Part shown: in pieces, positions 26,801-33,884 of the stretch | How the letters are laid out: the number at the start of each line of letters is the position of its first letter | Position numbering within the stretch: the first letter of the stretch is position 1 | Origin: Methanobacteriota archaeon | GTDB taxonomy: Archaea > Thermoplasmatota > Poseidoniia > Poseidoniales > Poseidoniaceae | Length of the DNA stretch: 35,242 bases | NCBI GenBank assembly: GCA_004195635.1 | Contig: PSPT01000008.1 | Span: 127,481-162,722, forward strand | Direction: 5' to 3' | Translations under genes and position numbers: made by a program | Notes under the pieces: model-generated | What the model was told of the DNA's origin: nothing | Database searches by the model: none | What the model saw: only the letters and a program-made list of their open reading frames with translations

Positions 26801-29800
26801 CACCGCTACTCAAGTCAGTTACTTGAAGTAAAATTTGGTCGCCATTTGATGCAGTACCGGTAAGGTGAACATCGGTAATCAGCGCATTATCGGTTAGATG
26901 GTGATGGGCAGTAATAATTTGTGCATCATTACCATCTGGATAGAAAGTTGTTGGAGGCGTAAAGGGCTCATTAGTGATCATCATTTCATGTGATACTCCA
27001 CCACTTATTCCTATGCCACCACGGGTGGCGGTCCAAGATAATGGAATGTCAACTGTTACTTCCAAACCGTTGTTATTATTGGCTTCATGATAGGCCTTGA
27101 CGACTGGGCCCAAACCGCTAACATTTTCATCTAAACCATAAGATAATGCAACTGCAGAAAGGATCAATTCTTGGTCAACACCACTAAAATTGAATTCAAT
27201 TTCAACCCAATCGCGCCCATTTGAATCTTGATGAGATGCTGGTAAATTACCAATAGCAGAAATTGCAGCAGACGACAAATATGCACCTTGCGTTCCGGCC
27301 CAGCCTTGAGGAAGGGAAAGTGCGGTAATACCCGCTACATCAACGCTAACCATTTCGCTTGAAGCACCTGGTGAGAGGGCAAAGTAACCCTCATGTAGAA
27401 TTGCATTTGCTGGCAATAACACGGTTGTGCTGGCAGCACCAGTGCCGCCTGAAATATTTATCACCTCTGAGTGAGAATCAGCCGGATTTGCATGACCGGT
27501 GCCTGCGATACGATCCTGCCAGCCAAGAGCACCATAATTTGGACTTGATGAGAATTCCCAATCTATTGTCCCTTCAGATGCGACGTCGATTTGTGCATCT
27601 AGAGAAGGTTGGACAAAATTGCCCGCAAAGGAAAACCACTCAACCCAACCACTTGGCTGGATGATTACATGAACTCCATAACCATGTGAAGGGGAGGGAA
27701 GATTAATGTTTCCGGGAGCAGTTAGTGTTTGTCCAAAAGTACTACCTGTCGAATCAATTAGAGAAAAGGCAGCTCCGCTGAAACTACCGTCTAATTGGGC
27801 ACCGTTAATTGGCACGGCGCTACCTATGAATGAGGAAGTTATTGATTGTGTGACGCCGCCGGAGTTTACAAGGACCCCTGTGCTGTTTACTGTCAAAAAG
27901 GAATCTACTGCCCAGGAATTTGACGGAGAGCCATGTGGAGTGAATACACGGTTTGCACCTACGCTAAGTCCATAGACGAGGGGGCTGACATATGGGTCTG
28001 ATGTGCCGATATTCAATTTGACATGAAGCCCTCCGCCGAGTGCACCAACATCTATTCCCGATAGATCAACAGGTAGAGAGAGATTGTCCCAACCCGAAAC
28101 AGTTTGTGAATTTGCATCGAGTATTGTTATTCCGACCCAAGTACCATTCGGCGTGGCTATGCTTGCATCAACAAAACCATATCCATGCTCATCTGCAGGA
28201 ATTAGTGGAGATATCCAGTCTCCAACCGGGTCAAAATAGTCAACTTCAACCCCTACGTCATCAATATACCAGCCCTCATATTCAATTATTGAATCGGAAG
28301 CCATTGAAAATCTAAAACGAACATCATTACCTGAAAAATTTGACAGGCTGGCTTCTTCGGACTCCCAGCCTCTAGTGCTCCCAGTACTGCTGCAAGAACC
28401 CGAGGTCGCAGATGAACCATCAAATGAACCAATGTTGAAAAGTGGACTTGAAGATGTGGTAATCAATCCGTCATACCAAGAAGTACCATTGGAATCAAAA
28501 CTATCAAAATGAGTCCATGTCCCATTGTTAAGAGAATAGAAAACAGCACCTCCATCCCATCCGGACTCTGCGCAAATCCAGTGGTCAAAAACCAGTCTCG
28601 CATTTACGCCAATTGGAATTGTGTATGTTGGTGAGTAAAGGTGATCCCATGCACTACTCGGATAAGAACCAGATAAATCAGTGCCAAATCCAGAAGGCGC
28701 ACTTGGCCATGAAGATGGACCAACTAGCATTTGAGTGCCAAATTCCCAACCCGTAGTGCCAGCATTAGCAATATTCCAACCACCTGGTGGCAAAGATTGA
28801 GAGTCCTCAAAGCCGTAGGTGAAACTCATATATCCAATTCCTGCAACGATGAAAGACCAATCATCAGCATTACCATTCAAACCAGAATGGGTGGCTGAGT
28901 TAGCACTATTGAAATCATTTGAATAATATGTTGTGTTATTACTTTGTATCACAAGATTATCGACAACTAGGCCTTCAAAATTATCTTGCGGGGTACCATA
29001 CTGTACTGAACTATCTGTTTCAACTCGGAAACGCACCCATGTTGTATTGTCTCCAGCGTAACCGGTAGGCAAATCAAAGTCAAAGCTATGCCAGCCATTT
29101 GAATCGTCCATGTAAGTGGTGCCGCCAATAACTATTCCACCAGTAGGGACGCCATTTCCTCCACCAACTGCTGAATATGTGACGCTATTTGAAGTGATAT
29201 CGGTCCATGTAGTATTGTCTGAACTAGCCTCTAACCACCAATTATCATATGATGAACCTTCAAGATCCCATTGAGCAGAAAAACTTGCAGTTACCGTTCC
29301 AGTTGCGTTTGAGAGGTCAATTGTTGTAAATTCCAATATTCCATCTGCATTATTTGAATACGGACAAGTTGCGGCAGTAGGTGCGCTACAACCATGATGC
29401 CACATTCCACTTGAGTTTCCTTCATTTGTAAGTTCCATGTCATCAATGAACCATCCCGGACGTGGGGTAGAATTGGCTAAAGTCGCAACTTGGAAGCGGA
29501 ATTGAATATTTGATGCATTACTTATTCCAGACAAGTTATCCAAAGAATAGTTTGCAAATTGCCATCCACTTGAGTGAGTATTTGCGAAAACGGGGAATCC
29601 ATGGGTGCCATTTGTGGGAGCGCCAGAGGGTGAAGAAATATTTGGGTCGATGGTATTATCATAACCGCCTTGGGGTTCAATCCAAGTCCAATTACCATTA
29701 TCCAACTTTACCTCTAACCATGCTCCATCGCCATCACCTGTTCCATTTGCAGGAGTATCCAAGTGATACCAGTGCCAGAAACTGAAAGAAAAATTGTTTA

Positions 29801-30440
29801 TTAATGTAGGAAGTAGAATCGATGGAGTTTCAAGATAACCACTTGAGCCGGAAGGTATACCAAAACCAGGTAGAGTACCAGCCGCTATTCCTCCCCCATG
29901 TGGGGCGGCAGGGATTTCACCGTGCGATAAGGTCCGAGTATTGCCGACGACAGTCCCGTTAATTCCAGTTAGGCCATCCACTTTCCAAAGTGAACCGCTA
30001 TTAGACCAATTTAGTGCAAATTGATATGAGGAATTAGTAAATCCATCTACTGAAGAAAAACTGCCATTTGGTGAAAGGCTTAGGGAGTCATCAAAATGAT
30101 CGAGAACACTTCCAGAAAATTGACCGACAGACATGTTTCCTGGGACATCGGCCGCAGCCCAAGTTGTCCCATTACCATTTGAGGTCATTCCATCTTCATT
30201 AATATGGAGCCATGCATCTAATACAGTTGAATTACCCGGTACTTGCCAAGCATCAGAAATGGATTGTGAAGTCCCAGATACTGAACTTGGACCATTCCAA
30301 TTAGAAATGAATGCCGAAGCAGGAGTGAGAAGCATCAGTAATGTGAGAACAATTGCTGCGATTTCCTTGGAATAATTGCTCAATTTTTTAGATGGTGTCG
30401 CATTATTGGATGGGCGAGAGCCGCGGAATATGCCAAACAT
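23817..30440 (-). CDS. Giant surface-anchored protein with MAM-like and CARDB-like domains
   Basis: A protein of about 2,207 residues, probably anchored to the outer face of the membrane. It starts with a basic, Ser-rich stretch and a signal/anchor helix (AAIVLTLLMLLTPASAF, about residues 27-43). The N-terminal third has three beta-sandwich units resembling MAM/jelly-roll domains of exported proteases, each ending in a segment like PGWFIDDMELTN, GLVVDNLVIQ or EGWYIDDVGVEV. A long stretch of beta-rich domains follows, with a Ca-binding-like DTNSNGLPDADEYL. Near the C-terminus is a CARDB-like domain (IQIALADGTPPAGNQIYAGE, VTLRNAGNLAGVVNVTL). A membrane helix (VWVILLGLLILVLITAVFIFVL) and an acidic, Pro/Thr-rich cytoplasmic tail of about 105 residues end the protein. 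N-x-S/T sequons are very frequent. The start ATG 30440 has AGGTGAT upstream. Adhesion or substrate binding is likely but unproven. Confidence 0.85.
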   Translation of the reverse strand: MFGIFRGSRPSNNATPSKKLSNYSKEIAAIVLTLLMLLTPASAFISNWNGPSSVSGTSQSISDAWQVPGNSTVLDAWLHINEDGMTSNGNGTTWAAADVPGNMSVGQFSGSVLDHFDDSLSLSPNGSFSSVDGFTNSSYQFALNWSNSGSLWKVDGLTGINGTVVGNTRTLSHGEIPAAPHGGGIAAGTLPGFGIPSGSSGYLETPSILLPTLINNFSFSFWHWYHLDTPANGTGDGDGAWLEVKLDNGNWTWIEPQGGYDNTIDPNISSPSGAPTNGTHGFPVFANTHSSGWQFANYSLDNLSGISNASNIQFRFQVATLANSTPRPGWFIDDMELTNEGNSSGMWHHGCSAPTAATCPYSNNADGILEFTTIDLSNATGTVTASFSAQWDLEGSSYDNWWLEASSDNTTWTDITSNSVTYSAVGGGNGVPTGGIVIGGTTYMDDSNGWHSFDFDLPTGYAGDNTTWVRFRVETDSSVQYGTPQDNFEGLVVDNLVIQSNNTTYYSNDFNSANSATHSGLNGNADDWSFIVAGIGYMSFTYGFEDSQSLPPGGWNIANAGTTGWEFGTQMLVGPSSWPSAPSGFGTDLSGSYPSSAWDHLYSPTYTIPIGVNARLVFDHWICAESGWDGGAVFYSLNNGTWTHFDSFDSNGTSWYDGLITTSSSPLFNIGSFDGSSATSGSCSSTGSTRGWESEEASLSNFSGNDVRFRFSMASDSIIEYEGWYIDDVGVEVDYFDPVGDWISPLIPADEHGYGFVDASIATPNGTWVGITILDANSQTVSGWDNLSLPVDLSGIDVGALGGGLHVKLNIGTSDPYVSPLVYGLSVGANRVFTPHGSPSNSWAVDSFLTVNSTGVLVNSGGVTQSITSSFIGSAVPINGAQLDGSFSGAAFSLIDSTGSTFGQTLTAPGNINLPSPSHGYGVHVIIQPSGWVEWFSFAGNFVQPSLDAQIDVASEGTIDWEFSSSPNYGALGWQDRIAGTGHANPADSHSEVINISGGTGAASTTVLLPANAILHEGYFALSPGASSEMVSVDVAGITALSLPQGWAGTQGAYLSSAAISAIGNLPASHQDSNGRDWVEIEFNFSGVDQELILSAVALSYGLDENVSGLGPVVKAYHEANNNNGLEVTVDIPLSWTATRGGIGISGGVSHEMMITNEPFTPPTTFYPDGNDAQIITAHHHLTDNALITDVHLTGTASNGDQILLQVTDLSSGGTFSQLDTNGMIALDISASSASIVAGSWIIDWVLSTPWSWDDESKVDWSAQAFDSSGDGLSPAFGVSGGSGSQASENDLEIDSILIHDDFGRELSNIWNPSYPFFAQSETLVNITGSVRFQNTPSTRPQIDAFLISVNVDGTETQMASEENGTWTGQVLLPAGSGVAEITASIVRVGPIVGPIGATDVTTPMPPYEVKLDNNSPEVRSLEVNTPQGMKTANGYTWDPVNPIIFSLTIFDAEALGDEVSLNYWREGSEDTNSNGLPDADEYLNFTESLPAGTVGERQLTFPSLDVSNNVVNGNVSVYISGKDWSGISYENGGSSGYDSDYATLVTATNTPTTMLINELSLELTNEYLLAGQLSVLSFVLADDNGIQTLDHITVHLRGESEALSGVIEIDPRDGTISTPEGSHLTDVDLEVTMLDSSQARFDVSFRVVWDAPASWDSGWSIPAIFVFDDDLQNPVSSSTNLAQIRWELDRDLVIQFDNVVDQTPPISSPLEDGRLFVAPGDELEVTGHLSYAKSSAQLIDVPQGMSTTISFDYGSQEVETSTEIENDGSFTKGLVLPFRQLSDPSLILHLELFGLPGTAQGIADDTASVIVDWASPEVSFEALATMVDSIELQNMLITASISDDGGMSDENITLNWEYRRDGILLPNSEGSASLVLLQNVGTIWTYQYIVDLSPALLLETDDRLMIWVEGKDLAGNDVLGSGSHSDPLGLQIIVREFVLTVPSIQIALADGTPPAGNQIYAGEELSFIVTLRNAGNLAGVVNVTLAETIDGGLTWIEHDTIEMSIPEGQTRELIPFFFETHTSGAQSLYLNITGAIDGFSDLPSTPGCAYFGDSVQCDLREEGDMPTVLNTDLKDDGGSMVWVILLGLLILVLITAVFIFVLRKGEDDLYAYDDKWSDFSDEREVDNKFQVTNVNTLDPNSPSAQPPALPPAVQPEGVESAAALLVPSDDVTEIVPTGNETETTPVATAESDDTIIQEKNDHSIDE

Positions 30441-30505
30441 AGTATCACCTAGTGCATTGGGCAACTTAACCAATCACTTGAATGCTCCCTTTTGTGGGCA
30501 AAGGG

Positions 30506-30527
30506 AAAATATATCCCCTATGGGGAT
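30506..30527 (-). promoter_or_regulatory. TATA box and overlapping palindrome upstream of the giant gene
   Basis: On the minus strand GGGGATATATTTTCCC supplies a TATA box (30506-30513), about 66-73 bases before ATG 30440. It abuts a palindrome ATCCCC-TAT-GGGGAT (30513-30527), followed by nine T on the plus strand. The palindrome sits where TFB contacts DNA, so it could be a repressor or activator site. On the plus strand alone it resembles a terminator, but no plus-strand gene feeds it. Confidence 0.45.
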
Positions 30528-30695
30528 TTTTTTTTCACCCTTGTATTGATTAGCCGCACGAAAAATGCGGATTGATTTGCAAAATAATGCCCCATATTTT
30601 GGGGAGGATTTTTGAGGCTTATTTACATCATTAGAGATAATTATCCATCTGTAAATTGCAGTGGTACCGAGGTTATGTGGGAGACTTTTATGTTC

Positions 30696-30732
30696 CAGAA
30701 CTTTCTCTGATTGATGATTTATGAAAGTTCTG
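30696..30732. repeat. Inverted repeat 1: CAGAACTTTC / GAAAGTTCTG
   Basis: Perfect 10-base arms at 30696-30705 and 30723-30732 with a 17-base loop; the stem can extend through GTT/AAC past one bulged C. The right arm overlaps the left arm of the next repeat (TGAAC), so the two stems compete in part. Confidence 0.6.
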
Positions 30733-30787
30733 AACTACGGCATTATCGCCGCAGCGTGATGATTCTTCGGCGATAATGCCTAGTTCA
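30731..30787. repeat. Inverted repeat 2: 20-base-pair hairpin
   Basis: Inner arms GGCATTATCGCCG (30739-30751) and CGGCGATAATGCC (30768-30780) pair perfectly around a 16-base loop. Outer arms TGAACTA (30731-30737) and TAGTTCA (30781-30787) add seven pairs past a single bulged base at 30738. This is far longer than expected by chance in 57 bases. Confidence 0.7.
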
Positions 30788-30789
30788 AA

Positions 30790-30846
30790 CTCCCTTCGGC
30801 ACCTTCTTTGCAGTCAATTGCTTTCTGCGAAGGCGCCGAGAGGGAG
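30790..30846. repeat. Inverted repeat 3 overlapping the tRNA-Ser 3' end
   Basis: Left arm 30790-30813 (CTCCCTTCGGCACCTTC...CAG) pairs with right arm 30825-30846, which includes the last 12 bases of the tRNA-Ser gene. Together with 30782-30789, the left arm reads as an inverted near-copy of the tRNA T-loop and 3' acceptor strand (AGTTCAAA, CTCCCT, TCGGC). Confidence 0.6.
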
Positions 30847-30916
30847 ATTTGAACTCCCGCGGGACGAACCCACGTGATTTCCAGTCACGCGCGATACCAG
30901 GCTATGCGATCTCGGC
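30834..30916 (-). tRNA. tRNA-Ser (GGA)
   Basis: An 83-base class II tRNA. Acceptor arms GCCGAGA and TCTCGGC pair fully, with discriminator G as expected for serine. The anticodon arm is CGTGA-CTGGAAA-TCACG, giving GGA (reads UCC/UCU). A variable arm of about 14 bases (TGGGTTCGTCCCGC) is typical of tRNA-Ser, and the T-arm is GGGAG-TTCAAAT-CTCCC. There is no intron and no encoded CCA. A TATA-like box lies about 25 bases upstream. The 3' flank forms strong inverted repeats with the tRNA end. Confidence 0.95.
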
Positions 30917-30940
30917 TTGAGTCGCCCACCGACCCTTTCC

Positions 30941-30947
30941 GTATAGG
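30941..30947 (-). promoter_or_regulatory. TATA-like box of tRNA-Ser
   Basis: CCTATAC on the minus strand, 25-31 bases before the tRNA 5' end, the standard archaeal spacing. Confidence 0.5.
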
Positions 30948-31027
30948 CATAACGGGTGAATCCTGAGGCGTTTTCAAAACCTACCAAGCGAAGCGGTTAT
31001 GATAGAGTGGCGTTTCGGCGGCTTGTC

Positions 31028-31099
31028 GCCACTGTGGCATAGCGGTATTGCACCTCATTGGTAATGAGGAGGTCGTGAGTTCAATTCTCACCAGTGGCT
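31028..31099 (+). tRNA. tRNA-Thr (GGT)
   Basis: A 72-base tRNA with fully paired acceptor arms GCCACTG and CAGTGGC and discriminator T, as usual for archaeal threonine tRNAs. The anticodon arm is CCTCA-TTGGTAA-TGAGG, giving GGT (reads ACC/ACU), and the T-arm is GTGAG-TTCAATT-CTCAC. There is no intron and no encoded CCA. It is divergent from tRNA-Ser, with an A/T-rich element near 30995-31004 as possible TATA box. Confidence 0.95.
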
Positions 31100-31346
31100 C
31101 CTTTTGATATGCATTTTTCACGCAAATCATTTACTTATTCACGACTAATAATTCAAAATATTGAGTCCATGCGTAGGTACTATTGTTCACTTATGTTGAT
31201 TGAGCAACAACCATTCTAATCCTTATCGAATAATAGTGAAGAATGTGAATTACTACTTATTCCGAAAGATAATTCTCCTTAGCACAACTGAATAGTGCAG
31301 TACAAACGGCATAAAGTCTCATTATCCCCATTCGGTTGGTCGCTTC

Positions 31347-32558
31347 ATGGCAGAAGAGTCCGTGGTTGCAAACGCATCCAAGGAAGTACCGGCTGATGCC
31401 GCAGAAATTTCCGCCTCGCCCAGTGTCACAGGGATACTCAAACTGTCAAATATTGAACGCACAGACCTCGCCACAGACTTCCATCCTGCGATGTCCCATG
31501 TTGATGACATTACGCAAGAAATAAAGTTTCACTTTGCTTTGATTCGCGACACTTGGACAATGAATCACATTCGCACCCTTATTATTGGGATATTGGCATT
31601 CCTAATCGGCTCAATCTCTGAGGACATTGTGACCGGCGGCAATCCTTTCACCAGTGGAACAGAAGGTGTAAGGGAATTGGGCGGCTTTGGCTTTTTCCAA
31701 GTAACTTTATCGATTGCACTTTGGTTTTGGTTTGTCATCGAACTTTGGAAACTTTTTCCAATTATGAAAGGGCACTCAATAAACCTCCTTGTGACCTGGG
31801 GTGCAGGCATGGTTGGAATGATTTTGTTTCATATTCCTAATACAGATTTCCCGCTTGCAGTTTCTTTTGGTGACCTTCTTGGTGGGTTAGTTGGCGTTGC
31901 TGCAATGATTTTCTTTTCTTTTATTGTGAAAATGGCTGTTACTGAGACTCGCGATGAGCATGTGCGCATTCGCCATTTTTCCGAGGACCCACGCGAAATT
32001 GAAGCGCAAATGCGCGAGCACAGTTTGAAAGCGTGGGCAGGGTCATTTATCATTTGGTTTTTCTTGATTCTCATCAATACATGGGCAGGTGTTCATTTTG
32101 TTGCTGAACGACATGCAGAACGCAACCTCGTTCTTGTTTTACACCTCATTACGGGCGTTTATTTGATTGCAGCAACCATGCATGTGCTTTGGTATCCACA
32201 AATGATGCTCGGCACTGGTACAACCAAAGTTTTGTCGAACCGCGCAAGAGAATCTCATCGCTATGATTCCGACATTGAAGATTCATCGAATCTAAACTCA
32301 AACGAGGCTTCAACAAATGAAAAGGAGGGAAATATGATTGCGGGTTATTGCCCTGAATGCAATGCTCCTTCGCCCATCCATCGTATGGCTGATGGCGAGC
32401 CCTTCGTCCCTTGTCCAAATGAGGTTTGTAGTGGAGGTGGAAATCCACTTGCTAACTGCCCTCAATGCAAAACCGAGTTGCCGGCAAGGCTGACCTGTAC
32501 TTCCTGTTCCATCAACGCACCTGTGGCGGACTTTTTGCCTAATGTGGAGGCATGGTGA
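31347..32558 (+). CDS. Six-helix membrane protein with C-terminal zinc ribbons
   Basis: A 403-residue protein I cannot assign to a named family. After about 70 polar residues there are six hydrophobic helices: IRTLIIGILAFLIGSI, VTLSIALWFWFVIELW, LLVTWGAGMVGMILF, LLGGLVGVAAMIFFSFIV, FIIWFFLILINTWAGVHFV and HLITGVYLIAATMHVLWY. A charged linker follows, then a cysteine-rich end (about 335-395) with four knuckles: CPEC, CPNEVC, CPQC and CTSC, which would form two zinc ribbons in the cytoplasm. The stop TGA overlaps the ATG of the desulfurase-like gene, so the two are translated together. A sensor, scaffold or sulfur-transfer role at the membrane is possible but unproven. Confidence 0.7.
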   Translation: MAEESVVANASKEVPADAAEISASPSVTGILKLSNIERTDLATDFHPAMSHVDDITQEIKFHFALIRDTWTMNHIRTLIIGILAFLIGSISEDIVTGGNPFTSGTEGVRELGGFGFFQVTLSIALWFWFVIELWKLFPIMKGHSINLLVTWGAGMVGMILFHIPNTDFPLAVSFGDLLGGLVGVAAMIFFSFIVKMAVTETRDEHVRIRHFSEDPREIEAQMREHSLKAWAGSFIIWFFLILINTWAGVHFVAERHAERNLVLVLHLITGVYLIAATMHVLWYPQMMLGTGTTKVLSNRARESHRYDSDIEDSSNLNSNEASTNEKEGNMIAGYCPECNAPSPIHRMADGEPFVPCPNEVCSGGGNPLANCPQCKTELPARLTCTSCSINAPVADFLPNVEAW

Positions 32559-33775
32559 TGGATTTCAAACAACGACGCGAACACTTTCCGACTTTGCGTG
32601 GTGACGACCCCCCCATTTACTTTGATAACGCCTGTATGACTCTCAAACCACAACCGGTGATTGATGCCATTCGGACCTACTATAATGAACACCCCTCTTG
32701 TGGAGGCCGCTCTGTTCATCGATATGCTAATGCAGTCAGCAGGAAGATGGTGATGGCTCGACGTAACATGTCAAAATTCATCAATTGCTCCAACCCAAAT
32801 GAAGTCATTTTCACAAAAAATGCCACCCACTCTTTGAATCAGATTGCCCACGGGCAAACTTGGCAAGAGGGCGATATAGTTCTTACCAGTGACCGCGAAC
32901 ATAATTCAAACTTGATTCCTTGGCTGCAACTGGAAAAGGAACAGGGAATTGACCATCGAGTAATCCCGAGTAAAGCAGATAATACCTTTGACATGGAAGC
33001 CTTTGAGGCCATGTGCAGTGAAGCCGGAGACAATTTGAGGGCGGTATCATTACCCCAAGTTGGCAATCTTGATGGAGTCGAAATCCCCATTGCTGAGGCT
33101 TGCAAGGTTGCCCATGATTTTGACGCCTTGATGATTGTTGATGCGGCTCAATCAGCACCGCATATGCCTGTTGATGTTCAGGCGCTTGATGTTGATTTCA
33201 TCGCTTTTAGCCTACACAAAATGCTCGGCCCTTCCGGCATGGGCGCTCTTTGGGGAAGATCAGAATTATTGGAGGACATGAGAACTATTTCCGCTGGAGG
33301 AAATACGGTCAATTGGTCCGAGTACGGCAGAATGGAATGGGCATCAGCACCACATCGTTTTGAAGGAGGATTGGATAATTATGCAGGTGTGCTCGGCACC
33401 GGTGCGGCGATTGAGTATTTGACGGACATTGACATGCAAAAAATCCACGAACATGAGGTTAAACTCAATCACATAGTCAGTAATGGTGTTCGAGATTTAA
33501 GCGGCATTGACATTATCGGCCCCGAGTCAGCAGATTTGCGTGGTGGCATTTGCTCCATGCTGGTTACCGGGCAAGATTCCCATGACCTTGCAGTGATACT
33601 CGATGAAGGTTCGAATTGCATGGTTAGGTCAGGTATGCATTGCGTTCATTCATGGTTCAGAAGCAGGGGTCACGAAGATGGAAGTCTGCGAGCATCTTTC
33701 TATTTTTACAATACCGAAGAAGAGGCAAAATATTTTGTTGATTCTTTTCAAGAAATTCACACCGCCTTATTTTGA
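32558..33775 (+). CDS. Class V aminotransferase, SufS-like cysteine desulfurase
   Basis: PLP enzyme that probably takes sulfur from cysteine, for Fe-S or thio-cofactor synthesis. The 405-residue protein follows group II desulfurases (SufS/CsdA): FDNACMTLKPQPVIDAI, FTKNATHSLN, TSDREHNSNLIPW, VDAAQSAPHMPVDV, PLP-lysine in FIAFSLHKMLGPSGMGALWG (K221), and active-site cysteine in VRSGMHCVHSW (C362), close to SufS Cys364. ATG 32558 is chosen over 32552: it has GGAGG seven bases upstream and overlaps the previous stop as TGATG. No SufBCD is in the window, so the acceptor is unknown. It forms an operon with the zinc-ribbon membrane protein. Confidence 0.85.
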   Translation: MDFKQRREHFPTLRGDDPPIYFDNACMTLKPQPVIDAIRTYYNEHPSCGGRSVHRYANAVSRKMVMARRNMSKFINCSNPNEVIFTKNATHSLNQIAHGQTWQEGDIVLTSDREHNSNLIPWLQLEKEQGIDHRVIPSKADNTFDMEAFEAMCSEAGDNLRAVSLPQVGNLDGVEIPIAEACKVAHDFDALMIVDAAQSAPHMPVDVQALDVDFIAFSLHKMLGPSGMGALWGRSELLEDMRTISAGGNTVNWSEYGRMEWASAPHRFEGGLDNYAGVLGTGAAIEYLTDIDMQKIHEHEVKLNHIVSNGVRDLSGIDIIGPESADLRGGICSMLVTGQDSHDLAVILDEGSNCMVRSGMHCVHSWFRSRGHEDGSLRASFYFYNTEEEAKYFVDSFQEIHTALF

Positions 33776-33884
33776 GGCAAATAAGGGTAAAGCGGTCACT
33801 ATGGCCCAAATTCGTCATTTTTTCCATAAGCGAACAATAGTATCTTTGAATACCAATGCGCCATCCGGATAACCGGTAGATACT

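Larger units (their letters stand above)
30441..30833. other. Hairpin-rich non-coding stretch between giant gene and tRNA-Ser
   Basis: There is no convincing protein gene in these 393 bases. Besides the promoter palindrome, it holds small hairpins CCGCA/TGCGG (30554-30570) and CCCCA/TGGGG (30590-30604), and three larger inverted repeats that touch one another (30692-30846, listed separately). The right end merges with the tRNA-Ser 3' end. Confidence 0.6.

Noticed and set aside
30707-30762. Box C/D-like words (CTGA, TTGATGA, CTGA, GTGATGA) in the hairpin region
   Set aside because: Although TTGATGA and CTGA are 12 bases apart, the first C box is missing at the expected place and the inverted repeats explain the sequence better.
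30782-30802. A second tRNA on the plus strand
   Set aside because: The T-loop-like and acceptor-like bases lack a matching T-stem and there is no anticodon arm upstream.
31100-31346. Intergenic region after tRNA-Thr
   Set aside because: Only loosely repeated A/T-rich words; no stem, gene or motif that I can support.
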